A DNA stretch of 6,553 bases. Origin: Candidatus Bathyarchaeota archaeon. GTDB lineage: Archaea > Thermoproteota > Bathyarchaeia > Bathyarchaeales > UBA233. The DNA is taken from NCBI GenBank assembly GCA_004376975.1, contig SOJA01000137.1, positions 1 through 6,553 on the forward strand, written 5' to 3'. The notes under the pieces were generated by a model. The model made no database searches, was not told the DNA's origin, and was given only the letters and a program-made list of their open reading frames with translations. Shown piece by piece: positions 1 to 6,553 of the stretch. Position numbers and translations under genes: made by a program. How positions within the stretch are numbered: position 1 is the stretch's first letter; each line of letters opens with the position of its first letter.

Positions 1-171
<171 letters not shown>

Positions 172-1488
172 CTAGTCTGACGAGGGCGAACCTGAAGTTT
201 CGAATTGTTTTTTCTTCATGTTGCTCTTTCTCTTCGGTTCTTTAACAAAGATAAGTAGAAGCGTTAAAGCCAGTAATCCCATTATTCCACTTACGAAGAA
301 AGGAAATCCAATTCCCTTAACTACCAAGCCTCCAAGCCATTCAATCCTGAATTCTTCAAACTGAAACTCATAGAAAAGCCAAGGTCCCAAAAGCGCTCCA
401 GCTACCATACCCGCACTAAACAAGGCAGAAAATCTTCCGAATAATTTGCCTCTAATTCTTGCGGGAACTAAATCCGCTCTTAAAGCTCGGCCAGCAGGCA
501 TACTAACGTTAATGCCTAAAGATCGAAACGCCATGACCCCAGTTGCTTGCCAAAGATTGGAAGTGAAGGGCAAAACGAAGGAAGCAATCCGTGAAGACAA
601 GCTCCCGATAGCTATAACAGGCTTTCTACCGTGCACATCAGCTAGTTTCCCGGCGAAGAAGTTGCATAATATTCCTACAAATCCAGAAACAGATAGAATC
701 ACTCCTATCTGAAACGGAATGGCTCCAAACATCTCGCCTAGAAACAGAACACCAACTGGCGCAATAAAGCCCACAGCAAAACCATTAGTCAAAGTTGAAA
801 CATACAAAACTCTAACTGACCGCAAAATCCGACCAGTAAGTTTAAAGTCATCTTCCTTCGAAGTGTCCCTTCTTTTTTTGACCGAACCATGTCCTCTTGT
901 TTCACGAACTTTCCAAGCCACCAAACCCATGGCCAAAACCGACAGTGCAGAATCCACAAAATAAGGAATCCGATAGCTATCTTCCAAAGCCAATCCCAAA
1001 CCTGTCTCCGACAAAAACTGGATGGTCCCGCCGAAAACTGGCCCCAAAAACCACCCTACCATGGTAGCAGTCAAAAAGAAACCCAAAGCCTCACCTCTCC
1101 GGCTGCTGGGAACCTGATCAACCAAGGAAGCCTCTGCAGCTGGACGCACTGCGGCTGTAGCCACTCCATTCAGGGCTCTGACGATCAACAAAGATGGCCA
1201 ATTCTGAACCAACCCAGTCAAGGTGCCCAAGAAGACATCTGCAAGTAAGCCAGCTTGAATCAACTTTTTTCTGCCGATGCGATCAGAAAGGCTTCCAAAA
1301 TGTGAGGAGAGAAGGGCACTTGCGACCAAGAAAGCAGCTACGAATGATCCTATAAACCATATTTCAGCTCCCAATGAAGTTGCGTAGTATGGAAAATATG
1401 AAGTTGGCAAAGCACCAGCTATATTCTGAACTAACGATGCTAAAGATAACACTATGACGCTAGCAGAATAAACTTCTGAACGCCTCAT
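172..1488 (-). CDS. MFS transporter, DHA1-like drug/H+ antiporter type
   Basis: Cytoplasmic-membrane secondary transporter of the major facilitator superfamily, 438 residues from the ATG at 1488 (residue numbers below count from the TTG one codon upstream, where the protein would begin MMRR). Visible: motif A in loop 2-3 (GSLSDRIGRKK, about 66-76) and a degenerate copy in loop 8-9 (GKLADVHGRKP, 281-291), as expected of two six-helix halves; motif B-like RALNG (105-109) in helix 4; and an exact helix-5 motif C, G(X)8G(X)3GP(X)2GG, from G137 to G155. Motif C is associated with proton-coupled exporters rather than importers. The central loop (about 193-225) and the C-terminal tail (418-430) are strongly basic and should face the cytoplasm. 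The substrate cannot be told; multidrug, metabolite or sugar efflux are all possible. It follows the pyrophosphatase on the same strand, but a 130-base gap with its own TATA-like boxes suggests separate transcription. ATG 1488 is preferred to TTG 1491 because GAGGT sits six bases upstream of it. Confidence 0.9.
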   Translation of the reverse strand: MRRSEVYSASVIVLSLASLVQNIAGALPTSYFPYYATSLGAEIWFIGSFVAAFLVASALLSSHFGSLSDRIGRKKLIQAGLLADVFLGTLTGLVQNWPSLLIVRALNGVATAAVRPAAEASLVDQVPSSRRGEALGFFLTATMVGWFLGPVFGGTIQFLSETGLGLALEDSYRIPYFVDSALSVLAMGLVAWKVRETRGHGSVKKRRDTSKEDDFKLTGRILRSVRVLYVSTLTNGFAVGFIAPVGVLFLGEMFGAIPFQIGVILSVSGFVGILCNFFAGKLADVHGRKPVIAIGSLSSRIASFVLPFTSNLWQATGVMAFRSLGINVSMPAGRALRADLVPARIRGKLFGRFSALFSAGMVAGALLGPWLFYEFQFEEFRIEWLGGLVVKGIGFPFFVSGIMGLLALTLLLIFVKEPKRKSNMKKKQFETSGSPSSD

Positions 1489-1493
1489 CAACC

Positions 1494-1502
1494 TACCTCA
1501 TT
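1494..1502 (-). promoter_or_regulatory. Ribosome binding site deciding the MFS start
   Basis: On the minus strand the sequence before the start reads GAGGTAGGTTGATG. GAGGT lies six bases from the ATG and only three from the in-frame TTG just before it. This favours the ATG at 1488 as the start. Confidence 0.55.
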
Positions 1503-1550
1503 TCTTGCATCAGCTAATGGTTTGCAGCATTTATTAGCCCGGAACTCTAG

Positions 1551-1588
1551 TTATAACACAACTGGCAGAAGATTCCGGCGTGTTATAA
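1551..1588 (-). promoter_or_regulatory. Inverted repeat with TATA-like arms upstream of the MFS gene
   Basis: TTATAACAC (1551-1559) and its exact complement GTGTTATAA (1580-1588) form a perfect 9-bp inverted repeat with a 20-base spacer. The arm centres are about 29 bp apart, close to three helical turns. Read on the minus strand, each arm holds a TTATAA element that could act as an archaeal TATA box. Starts would then fall near 1555 or 1528, leaving a 5' leader of roughly 40 to 70 bases before the MFS ATG. The left arm extends into the 8-bp palindrome GTTATAAC (1550-1557). It could be a promoter with an operator for a dimeric repressor, or two TATA elements that happen to be complementary. 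It is unlikely to be the pyrophosphatase terminator because the arms are AT-rich and the spacer long. Confidence 0.45.
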
Positions 1589-1603
1589 GAAGAAAATAAG
1601 AGA
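1587..1603 (-). terminator. Pyrimidine/T-rich tract after the pyrophosphatase gene
   Basis: Starting 15 bases past the pyrophosphatase TAA stop, the minus strand is almost entirely T and C (TCTCTTATTTTCTTCTT). No stable hairpin precedes it. This resembles archaeal T-rich terminators, and it lies just before the putative MFS promoter, which fits two transcription units. Confidence 0.35.
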
Positions 1604-1618
1604 CAGCTGATTGAGCAA

Positions 1619-3649
1619 TTAGAGTTGTATCAAGGCATAGGCAATGATCAAGGGTGCAAACAATGATGCTATCTGAGATATTACAGTTACCAAAGTGTTT
1701 AATGAGGGCCCAGCTGTGTCTTTGAATGGATCACCCACAGTGTCTCCAATGACTGCTGCTTTGTGAGCATCTGAACCTTTGCCGCCGTAATGTCCGTCTT
1801 CAATGTATTTTTTCGCGTTGTCCCACATTCCACCTGAATTAGCCATCAGTATCGCAAGGAGGAATCCGCTGAAAATGCTTCCAGCCAAGTAACCAGCTAG
1901 CGCTTGGATGCCGCAGATGAAGCCGACGCCTAAGGTTATCAGGATTGACATTGCAATTAGTGGAAGCAGCGCCGTTAAAGCTGCCTTTGTTGCGATGTCT
2001 ACGCAAGCTGCATAGTCCGGTTTTACTCCTTCCTTGCCCTCTCTTAAACCCGGAATTTCTCTAAATTGCCTTCTGATTTCCTCAATCATCACTGAAGAGT
2101 TCTTTGAAACGGCAAGCATACACATGGCTGAAAACAAACATGGAACAGTGATGCCTATGAAAACACCAAGCATGACCAACGGATTCATCAAATCAAAAAC
2201 AATCAGTTCGCCAACTGTATCTTCAACTATTTGCTGATAAGTTGCAAGCAACGCAAGCGCCGTCAACCCAGCAGCCCCTATTGCAAATCCTTTCGATATG
2301 GCTTTAGTGGTGTTACCGGCTGCATCAAGCTTATCAGTTATTCTGATTACTTCTTCCCCTAATCCAGACTGTTCAGCAATTCCCTTTGCATTATCGCCTA
2401 TAGGTCCATATGCGTCACCAGCAACTATCGTTGCCACAATGGATAACATGCCGAGAGCACTCATGCCGACCCCGTATACTCCAGCCAAAAAGTATGCAAG
2501 TGCAGACGCTATGGCTATTCCAAGAAGCGGTGGAAACACACTTATCAAACCGTACGAGAAGCCTGTCAAAATGTTTATGGCTGCTCCAGTCTTTGACGAC
2601 TCGGCTGTCTTCTTGGCAGGGGGCCTGTTTATAGACGTATAATAGTCTGATGTAACGCCGATAATGACTCCTGCTATCAATCCAACTGCAGTTGCCGCCC
2701 ATACTTTGAGGTCATATTGAAGATATAGAGTTGCAAAGAACGTTAAGCCACCGAAGAGAAAACAGGTTATATACGTTCCCAAATTGAGAGCCTTTCCGGG
2801 GTCTCCTCTCTTGCTAACTCTCACAACAGTTACACCTAGAACGGAAGCAATTATCCCTAATCCAGCAAATACAAGAGGCATATTCATTCCCATTATTCCC
2901 AGAGAACTGCCCAGTATCATTGCTGCCATTATACAAGCAACATAAGAGTCAAACAAATCAGCTCCCATCCCTGCAACATCGCCAACATTGTCTCCAACGT
3001 TGTCAGCTATAACAGCGGGGTTTCTCGGGTCATCCTCTGGTATACCGAGCTCCACCTTGCCTACGAGGTCAGCACTTACATCAGCAGTTTTCGTATAGAT
3101 GCCGCCACCAGCCTTTGCAAATAAAGTTAAAGTACTTGCCCCAATACTATAGCCAAGAACTATCTCCGGGTCACCTGTAATACCATAAACAATACTTACT
3201 CCCAGCAAAGCCAATCCAACTACTGAAAAACCCATCACAGCTCCGCCGCGGAACGCTATTGGAAAAGCTTTATTCAACCCTTTTCTAGCCGCGTTAGCAG
3301 TTCTGACGTTTGCTTTCAGTGCAATATCCATACCGAAATAACCAGCCAAAGCAGAAGAAAATGAACCAAAACCGTATGCCAACGCCAAACTAACGTTCCT
3401 AATCATCGTTTCAGTAGTCCAAATGGGTTCTGGAACGAAAACTAGCAGCAAAACAGCAACAATAACAACAAAAAAAGAAAGAGTCTTGTATTCCCTCATG
3501 AGGAAAGCATTTGCACCTTCCTTTATTGCACCGGAAATTTCTTGCATTCTTTCAGTGCCAGCTTCCTGTCTTTTTACATAATAGTAGAGGTATATTGCAA
3601 CCAGAAGTGAGATTAGCGCTGAGATTGGAGCTATTAACCATATTTCCAT
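1619..3649 (-). CDS. hppA: Membrane-bound H+-translocating pyrophosphatase, K+-independent type
   Basis: Integral membrane ion pump that hydrolyses pyrophosphate to two phosphates and moves H+ across the cytoplasmic membrane. The 676-residue length is normal for prokaryotic members, and about 16 hydrophobic helices can be traced. Active-site motifs are complete: DVSADLVGKVE (190-200; the usual third residue is Gly), EDDPRNPA (205-212), DNVGDNVGD (216-224), GDAYGPIGDNA (411-421), the DNAKK lysines (610-614) and GDTVGDPFKD (635-644), supplying the acidic Mg-PPi ligands. The potassium-determining site reads GNTTKAIS (445-452). Lys at 449 marks the K+-independent class, whose known members pump H+; the companion position is Ser 452, where Thr is usual. 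In helix 6 the gate position usually held by Glu is Asp 234 (DLFDSY). The start ATG has GGAG and GTGA elements just upstream. It is divergent from the Ca2+-ATPase gene and upstream of the MFS gene on the same strand. It probably recovers energy from biosynthetic pyrophosphate. Confidence 0.97.
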   Translation of the reverse strand: MEIWLIAPISALISLLVAIYLYYYVKRQEAGTERMQEISGAIKEGANAFLMREYKTLSFFVVIVAVLLLVFVPEPIWTTETMIRNVSLALAYGFGSFSSALAGYFGMDIALKANVRTANAARKGLNKAFPIAFRGGAVMGFSVVGLALLGVSIVYGITGDPEIVLGYSIGASTLTLFAKAGGGIYTKTADVSADLVGKVELGIPEDDPRNPAVIADNVGDNVGDVAGMGADLFDSYVACIMAAMILGSSLGIMGMNMPLVFAGLGIIASVLGVTVVRVSKRGDPGKALNLGTYITCFLFGGLTFFATLYLQYDLKVWAATAVGLIAGVIIGVTSDYYTSINRPPAKKTAESSKTGAAINILTGFSYGLISVFPPLLGIAIASALAYFLAGVYGVGMSALGMLSIVATIVAGDAYGPIGDNAKGIAEQSGLGEEVIRITDKLDAAGNTTKAISKGFAIGAAGLTALALLATYQQIVEDTVGELIVFDLMNPLVMLGVFIGITVPCLFSAMCMLAVSKNSSVMIEEIRRQFREIPGLREGKEGVKPDYAACVDIATKAALTALLPLIAMSILITLGVGFICGIQALAGYLAGSIFSGFLLAILMANSGGMWDNAKKYIEDGHYGGKGSDAHKAAVIGDTVGDPFKDTAGPSLNTLVTVISQIASLFAPLIIAYALIQL

Positions 3650-3652
3650 TTT

Positions 3653-3662
3653 TCACTACTCC
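3653..3662 (-). promoter_or_regulatory. Ribosome binding site of the pyrophosphatase gene
   Basis: The minus strand reads GGAGTAGTGA ending three bases before the ATG at 3649. The GGAG part, nine bases from the ATG, is well placed to pair with the 3' end of 16S rRNA, and it supports this start. Confidence 0.5.
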
Positions 3663-3712
3663 GTAACTCTAGACCCAAAATATTGGTCAAGCTGTTTACA
3701 AGTTTCTACAAT

Positions 3713-3722
3713 GTTCATGAAC
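3713..3722. promoter_or_regulatory. 10-bp perfect palindrome, candidate operator
   Basis: GTTCATGAAC reads the same on both strands and directly abuts the TATA-like element at 3723-3732. It lies between two divergent genes. A repressor bound here would sit at the promoter-proximal downstream side of the pyrophosphatase TATA box and just upstream of the same box read towards the ATPase. Its role is inferred from position and symmetry only. Confidence 0.35.
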
Positions 3723-3732
3723 TATTTTATAA
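3723..3732 (-). promoter_or_regulatory. TATA-like box between the divergent pyrophosphatase and ATPase genes
   Basis: On the minus strand TTATAAAATA is preceded by AAAG, which resembles an archaeal BRE plus TATA box. A start about 25 bases on (near 3703) would give the pyrophosphatase mRNA a leader of about 55 bases. Read on the plus strand the same bases give TTTTATAA. A start about 25 bases on that side would fall near 3754, seven bases before the ATG at 3761, as in a nearly leaderless message. A second plus-strand candidate is GATAAAAG at 3770-3777. Confidence 0.45.
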
Positions 3733-3760
3733 CTTTAATGGTTAAATCCTTCACTGTGAA

Positions 3761-3856
3761 ATGAAAAAGGATAAAAGAAAACGCTTACAACAAATGATTA
3801 AGTCAGAGGAAAGGGGTGGAATAAACGTCAAAACCATGGCACAGCATGAAAATTGA
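3761..3856 (+). other. Short basic ORF overlapping the ATPase start: leader ORF or frameshifted N-terminus
   Basis: A 31-codon ORF from ATG 3761 to TGA 3854-3856 encodes a Lys/Arg-rich, hydrophilic peptide beginning MKKDKRKRLQQ, with internal ATGs at 3794 and 3836. It overlaps the first 11 bases of the ATPase ORF in a different frame. It matches no family I recognise. Removing one A from the AAAA run at 3830-3833 joins it to the ATPase frame, giving GGINVK then PWHSMKIDEA. It may thus be the true ATPase N-terminus broken by an indel, a +1 frameshift site, or a leader ORF whose termination eight bases past ATG 3846 couples to ATPase translation. A purine-rich AGGGGTGG (3812-3819) lies inside it and could serve as a ribosome site for the ATG at 3836 or, at a longer distance, for 3846. 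Confidence 0.35.
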
Positions 3857-6553
3857 TGAAGCCATACGTAAGCTAGACACTCGGATGGATGGCTTAAGTT
3901 CAGAAGAAGTGCAGAAGCGTCTGCAAGAGTTTGGGCCCAACGAGTTAAAAAAGGAAAAGCGAAAATCACCGTTCAAACTCTTTCTTGAACAGTTCACAGA
4001 CACATTAATAATCATACTACTTGCAGCCATGGTTCTATCTATAATTGTAGGCTTACAATCACACTCAGAGAGTGAAATTTACGATGCTGGTGTCATTTTT
4101 GCCATAGTCATGGCATGCGCAGTCCTAGGCTTCACCCAAGAGTATAAGGCGGAAAAAGCGTTAGAAGCTCTAAAAAAGATGACAGCTCCAACTGCCACTG
4201 TTTTGCGCGACGGAAAAGAAGTTCAGCTTTCAACCAGTGATATCGTGCCTGGTGACATAATCCTATTATACACCGGGGACAAGGTTTCCGCTGATGCTAG
4301 GCTCATCGAAGCCATAAATATGAAGACAGATGAAGCTTCATTAACTGGTGAATCCACCCCTGTAAGAAAGGACGTCAAACCGTTACCTGAAGGAACTCTT
4401 GTTTCTGATAGACGCAACACGTTATTCACTGGCACAGTTGTTGTTTATGGACGAGGCAAAGCGGTTGTTACGTCAACTGGTATGAATACAGAGTTTGGAA
4501 AAATCGCTAAAATGGTTCAAGTAACGAAGGAGGAGGAGACACCGCTTGAGAAAAGATTGGGGCAAGTTGGAAAATGGCTCGGAATTATGTCGGTAGCTGT
4601 TTGTGCAGTTGTAGCGATTTTCGGTGTTTATAAAGGACGTGAAATTCTTGACATGATTCTATGGGCAATCAGCCTCGCAGTAGCCGCTGTTCCTGAGGCA
4701 TTGCCAGCGGTTGTAACTGGCGCACTTGCCGTAGGTATGGTTCGAATGGCAAGAGAAAACGCCATTGTTAGACGGCTTCCCGCGGTTGAAACCCTGGGCT
4801 GTACAAGTGTCATATGCTCAGACAAAACCGGAACTATGACGAAGGGCGAAATGACGGTTCAGAGAATATACGTAAACGACAAAACTATGAAGGTGACAGG
4901 TGTCGGTTACGAACCACAAGGACATCTCCTTTTTGAAGACAAAAAGCTTGATCCAATCAAAGAAAAAGAGCTGCACCTACTCTTGAAAACAGCCGCTTTG
5001 TGCAACGATGCAAAGCTAGAGAAGGAAGAAGGAAAATGGATTGTGAAAGGCGACCCAACAGAAGGAGCGTTAGTGGTTGCTGCTGCCAAAGCAAATTTAT
5101 GGAAAGAAGAAATTGAAAAAGACGAACCAAGAATAAATGAAATCCCCTTTTCTTCGGAAAGAAAACGCATGACCACAATTCATGAAGCATACGGTCAAAG
5201 CAAGATAGGTTACATGAAAGGAGCTCCAGAAACCGTCTTAGAAAAATGCAACAAAGTTTACACAAACGGAAAACTGCATAAGTTGACCGATGGAATACGC
5301 AAGCAAATATTGGCAGTAAACGAGGCTATGGCAATTCAGGCGTTAAGAAATCTGGGCTTCGCATGCAAGGAACTGCCAGAATCTACCACTTCACTAAGTG
5401 AAGAAGATGAAAAAAACTTCGTTTTCCTTGGAATAATAGGAATGATTGACCCCCCAAGAAAAGAAGTCAAAGATGCCATTTACATGTGCAATAAAGCTGG
5501 AATCAAAGTTGTTATGGTCACAGGAGACCACAAGCTAACAGCGGCGGCTGTAGCTAAAGCGTTGAACCTTATAGGTGAAAAAGAAGATGAAGAAGACAGG
5601 GTTTTAACTGGAGCAGAACTGGACAACCTCAGCGACGAGGAATTCGAGAAAATAGTCGACAAGATCGTGATTTACGCAAGAGTTTCGCCGGAACATAAAG
5701 TTCGAATAGTGAAGGATCTGAGGAAAAAGGGGTATATCTGTGCTATGACAGGTGATGGGGTAAATGATGCACCAGCCTTAAAGATGGCGGACATAGGCAT
5801 AGCAATGGGAATAACCGGTACTGAAGTTACAAAGGAAGCTTCAGATATGGTGTTGGCGGATGACAACTTTGCGACAATAATCAAAGCGGTTAAAGAAGGC
5901 CGCGAAATCTACGGCAACATCAAGAAATACTTAACGTATCTGCTTCGTTGCAACATAATGGAAATACTTGTGATGTTCATAATTATGATGATTTCGCCAG
6001 AGCCATTATTCGAGATGTCTTCTGGCATGATGCCGCCCTCAATAGCCCTTACTACGATTCAGATTCTTTGGATAAACCTGACAACAGATGGTTTGCCAGC
6101 CATAGCCTTAGGCGTAGATCCTGGTGACCCAGATTTAATGGAGAGAAAACCCCGAAACCCAAAAGAAAGCATTTTCACACGAGATGTGAAAACATACTTG
6201 ATCGCAGTTCCAATATTAATGACTGCGCTTCTCATAGGCGGATATCTTTTCTATCAGCCATGGGTAAGCGAACACAACTTAATAGAAGCACGTACACAAC
6301 TCTTCACAGCAATCGTTTTAATGGAGCTAGCTAATGCCGTAAATGCACGCTCACTTAAACACACAGTCTTTAAGGTAGGCATATTTAAGAACAAGTTCCT
6401 CTGGATTGCAATACTTTCCTCGTTAGCCTTGCAGTTGACAGTACTTTACACGCCAATACTTCACAGTCTATTCGACATAACATACCCAGAACCATTCGAC
6501 TGGATGGTGGCAATAGGTTTCACATTAATAACATTCTTCAGCATAGAAATCTG
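3846..6553 (+). CDS. P2A-type (SERCA-like) Ca2+-transporting P-type ATPase, 3' partial
   Basis: Membrane pump that moves cations, most likely Ca2+, out of the cytoplasm using ATP. The reading frame is open from ATG 3846 to the window end, 902 codons, ending inside the tenth helix, so only a short tail is missing. In order: cation ATPase N-terminal segment (1-40), helices 1-2 (about 53-98), actuator domain with TGES (167-170), helices 3-4 with PEALP (283-287), phosphorylation site DKTGT (Asp 326), nucleotide domain with GDPTE (402-406), FSSERKRM and KGAPE (458-462), then DPPR (535-538), TGD (559-561) and the hinge TGDGVNDAP (635-643), and helices 5-10. All SERCA Ca2+ ligand positions have counterparts: E284 (helix 4), N703 and E706 (helix 5), N744, T747 and D748 (helix 6), E827 (helix 8). 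This fits two Ca2+ sites. Helix 4 has PEALP where SERCA has PEGLP. ATG 3846 is the only standard start after the in-frame TAA at 3822-3824, yet in-frame codons just before it read PWHS, resembling family N-termini, so the start is doubtful. Confidence 0.95.
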   Translation, partial: MKIDEAIRKLDTRMDGLSSEEVQKRLQEFGPNELKKEKRKSPFKLFLEQFTDTLIIILLAAMVLSIIVGLQSHSESEIYDAGVIFAIVMACAVLGFTQEYKAEKALEALKKMTAPTATVLRDGKEVQLSTSDIVPGDIILLYTGDKVSADARLIEAINMKTDEASLTGESTPVRKDVKPLPEGTLVSDRRNTLFTGTVVVYGRGKAVVTSTGMNTEFGKIAKMVQVTKEEETPLEKRLGQVGKWLGIMSVAVCAVVAIFGVYKGREILDMILWAISLAVAAVPEALPAVVTGALAVGMVRMARENAIVRRLPAVETLGCTSVICSDKTGTMTKGEMTVQRIYVNDKTMKVTGVGYEPQGHLLFEDKKLDPIKEKELHLLLKTAALCNDAKLEKEEGKWIVKGDPTEGALVVAAAKANLWKEEIEKDEPRINEIPFSSERKRMTTIHEAYGQSKIGYMKGAPETVLEKCNKVYTNGKLHKLTDGIRKQILAVNEAMAIQALRNLGFACKELPESTTSLSEEDEKNFVFLGIIGMIDPPRKEVKDAIYMCNKAGIKVVMVTGDHKLTAAAVAKALNLIGEKEDEEDRVLTGAELDNLSDEEFEKIVDKIVIYARVSPEHKVRIVKDLRKKGYICAMTGDGVNDAPALKMADIGIAMGITGTEVTKEASDMVLADDNFATIIKAVKEGREIYGNIKKYLTYLLRCNIMEILVMFIIMMISPEPLFEMSSGMMPPSIALTTIQILWINLTTDGLPAIALGVDPGDPDLMERKPRNPKESIFTRDVKTYLIAVPILMTALLIGGYLFYQPWVSEHNLIEARTQLFTAIVLMELANAVNARSLKHTVFKVGIFKNKFLWIAILSSLALQLTVLYTPILHSLFDITYPEPFDWMVAIGFTLITFFSIEI

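Noticed and set aside
446..1248. Plus-strand ORFs of 81 to 119 codons at 446-712, 719-964 and 889-1248
   Set aside because: They lie opposite the MFS gene, which has clear family motifs; their translations are low-complexity and show no domain.
1551..1588. Inverted repeat as a rho-independent-type terminator of the pyrophosphatase gene
   Set aside because: The arms are AT-rich with a 20-base loop, so the stem would be weak, and no T run directly follows on the minus strand; a promoter or operator role fits better.
2034..2702. ORFs inside the pyrophosphatase gene on both strands (2034-2237, 2298-2642, 2410-2634, 2415-2702)
   Set aside because: They are shadows of a complete pyrophosphatase whose every motif is in frame; no ribosome site or domain supports them.
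3836..3856. ATG at 3836 as the ATPase start
   Set aside because: It has the better-placed purine-rich site upstream but is in a different frame and stops after six sense codons; it is only relevant if a frameshift or coupling occurs.
3751..5884. Minus-strand ORFs of 60 to 102 codons opposite the Ca2+-ATPase, two of them (3751-3969 and 3803-4030) reaching into the intergenic region
   Set aside because: They are antisense to an unbroken P-type ATPase frame and have composition typical of reverse-frame translation, rich in Ser and Leu.

Overview
The window carries three membrane-transport genes and no sign of a mobile element, CRISPR array or RNA gene. It looks like the end of a contig from an uncultivated prokaryote, most likely an archaeon. 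The archaeal reading is an inference. It rests on AT-rich TATA-like boxes at plausible distances from starts, purine-rich GGAG/GGTG-type ribosome sites, T-rich tracts rather than hairpin terminators, and a compact, moderately AT-rich layout. Nothing in the proteins alone fixes the lineage. The first 51 bases are an unbroken run of C and are most likely a sequencing or assembly artefact.

Layout, left to right: the C run (1-51); about 120 bases without a gene; a 12-helix MFS exporter on the minus strand (172-1488) with the drug/H+ antiporter motif C; a 130-base gap holding a perfect 9-bp inverted repeat whose arms are TATA-like; a complete membrane-bound H+-translocating pyrophosphatase on the minus strand (1619-3649); a divergent intergenic region with a TATA-like box and a 10-bp palindrome; and a P2A-type (SERCA-like) Ca2+-ATPase on the plus strand from 3846, running off the right edge after 902 codons and probably only a few residues short of complete.

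The pyrophosphatase would use pyrophosphate from biosynthesis to push protons across the membrane. It has the Lys (K449) of the K+-independent, H+-pumping class. The MFS protein probably spends proton gradient to export a small molecule. The divergent ATPase spends ATP to move Ca2+ and keeps every residue equivalent to the Ca2+ ligands of SERCA. The divergent pair may share one control region.

No clearly undescribed system is visible. The main anomaly is the start of the Ca2+-ATPase. A Pro-Trp-His-Ser stretch that looks like the conserved N-terminus of this family lies in frame just upstream of the only usable ATG, but a stop codon closes that frame. A short basic ORF in another frame (from 3761) joins it if one base of an AAAA run is removed. 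This suggests a sequencing indel, a +1 frameshift, or an overlapping leader ORF.
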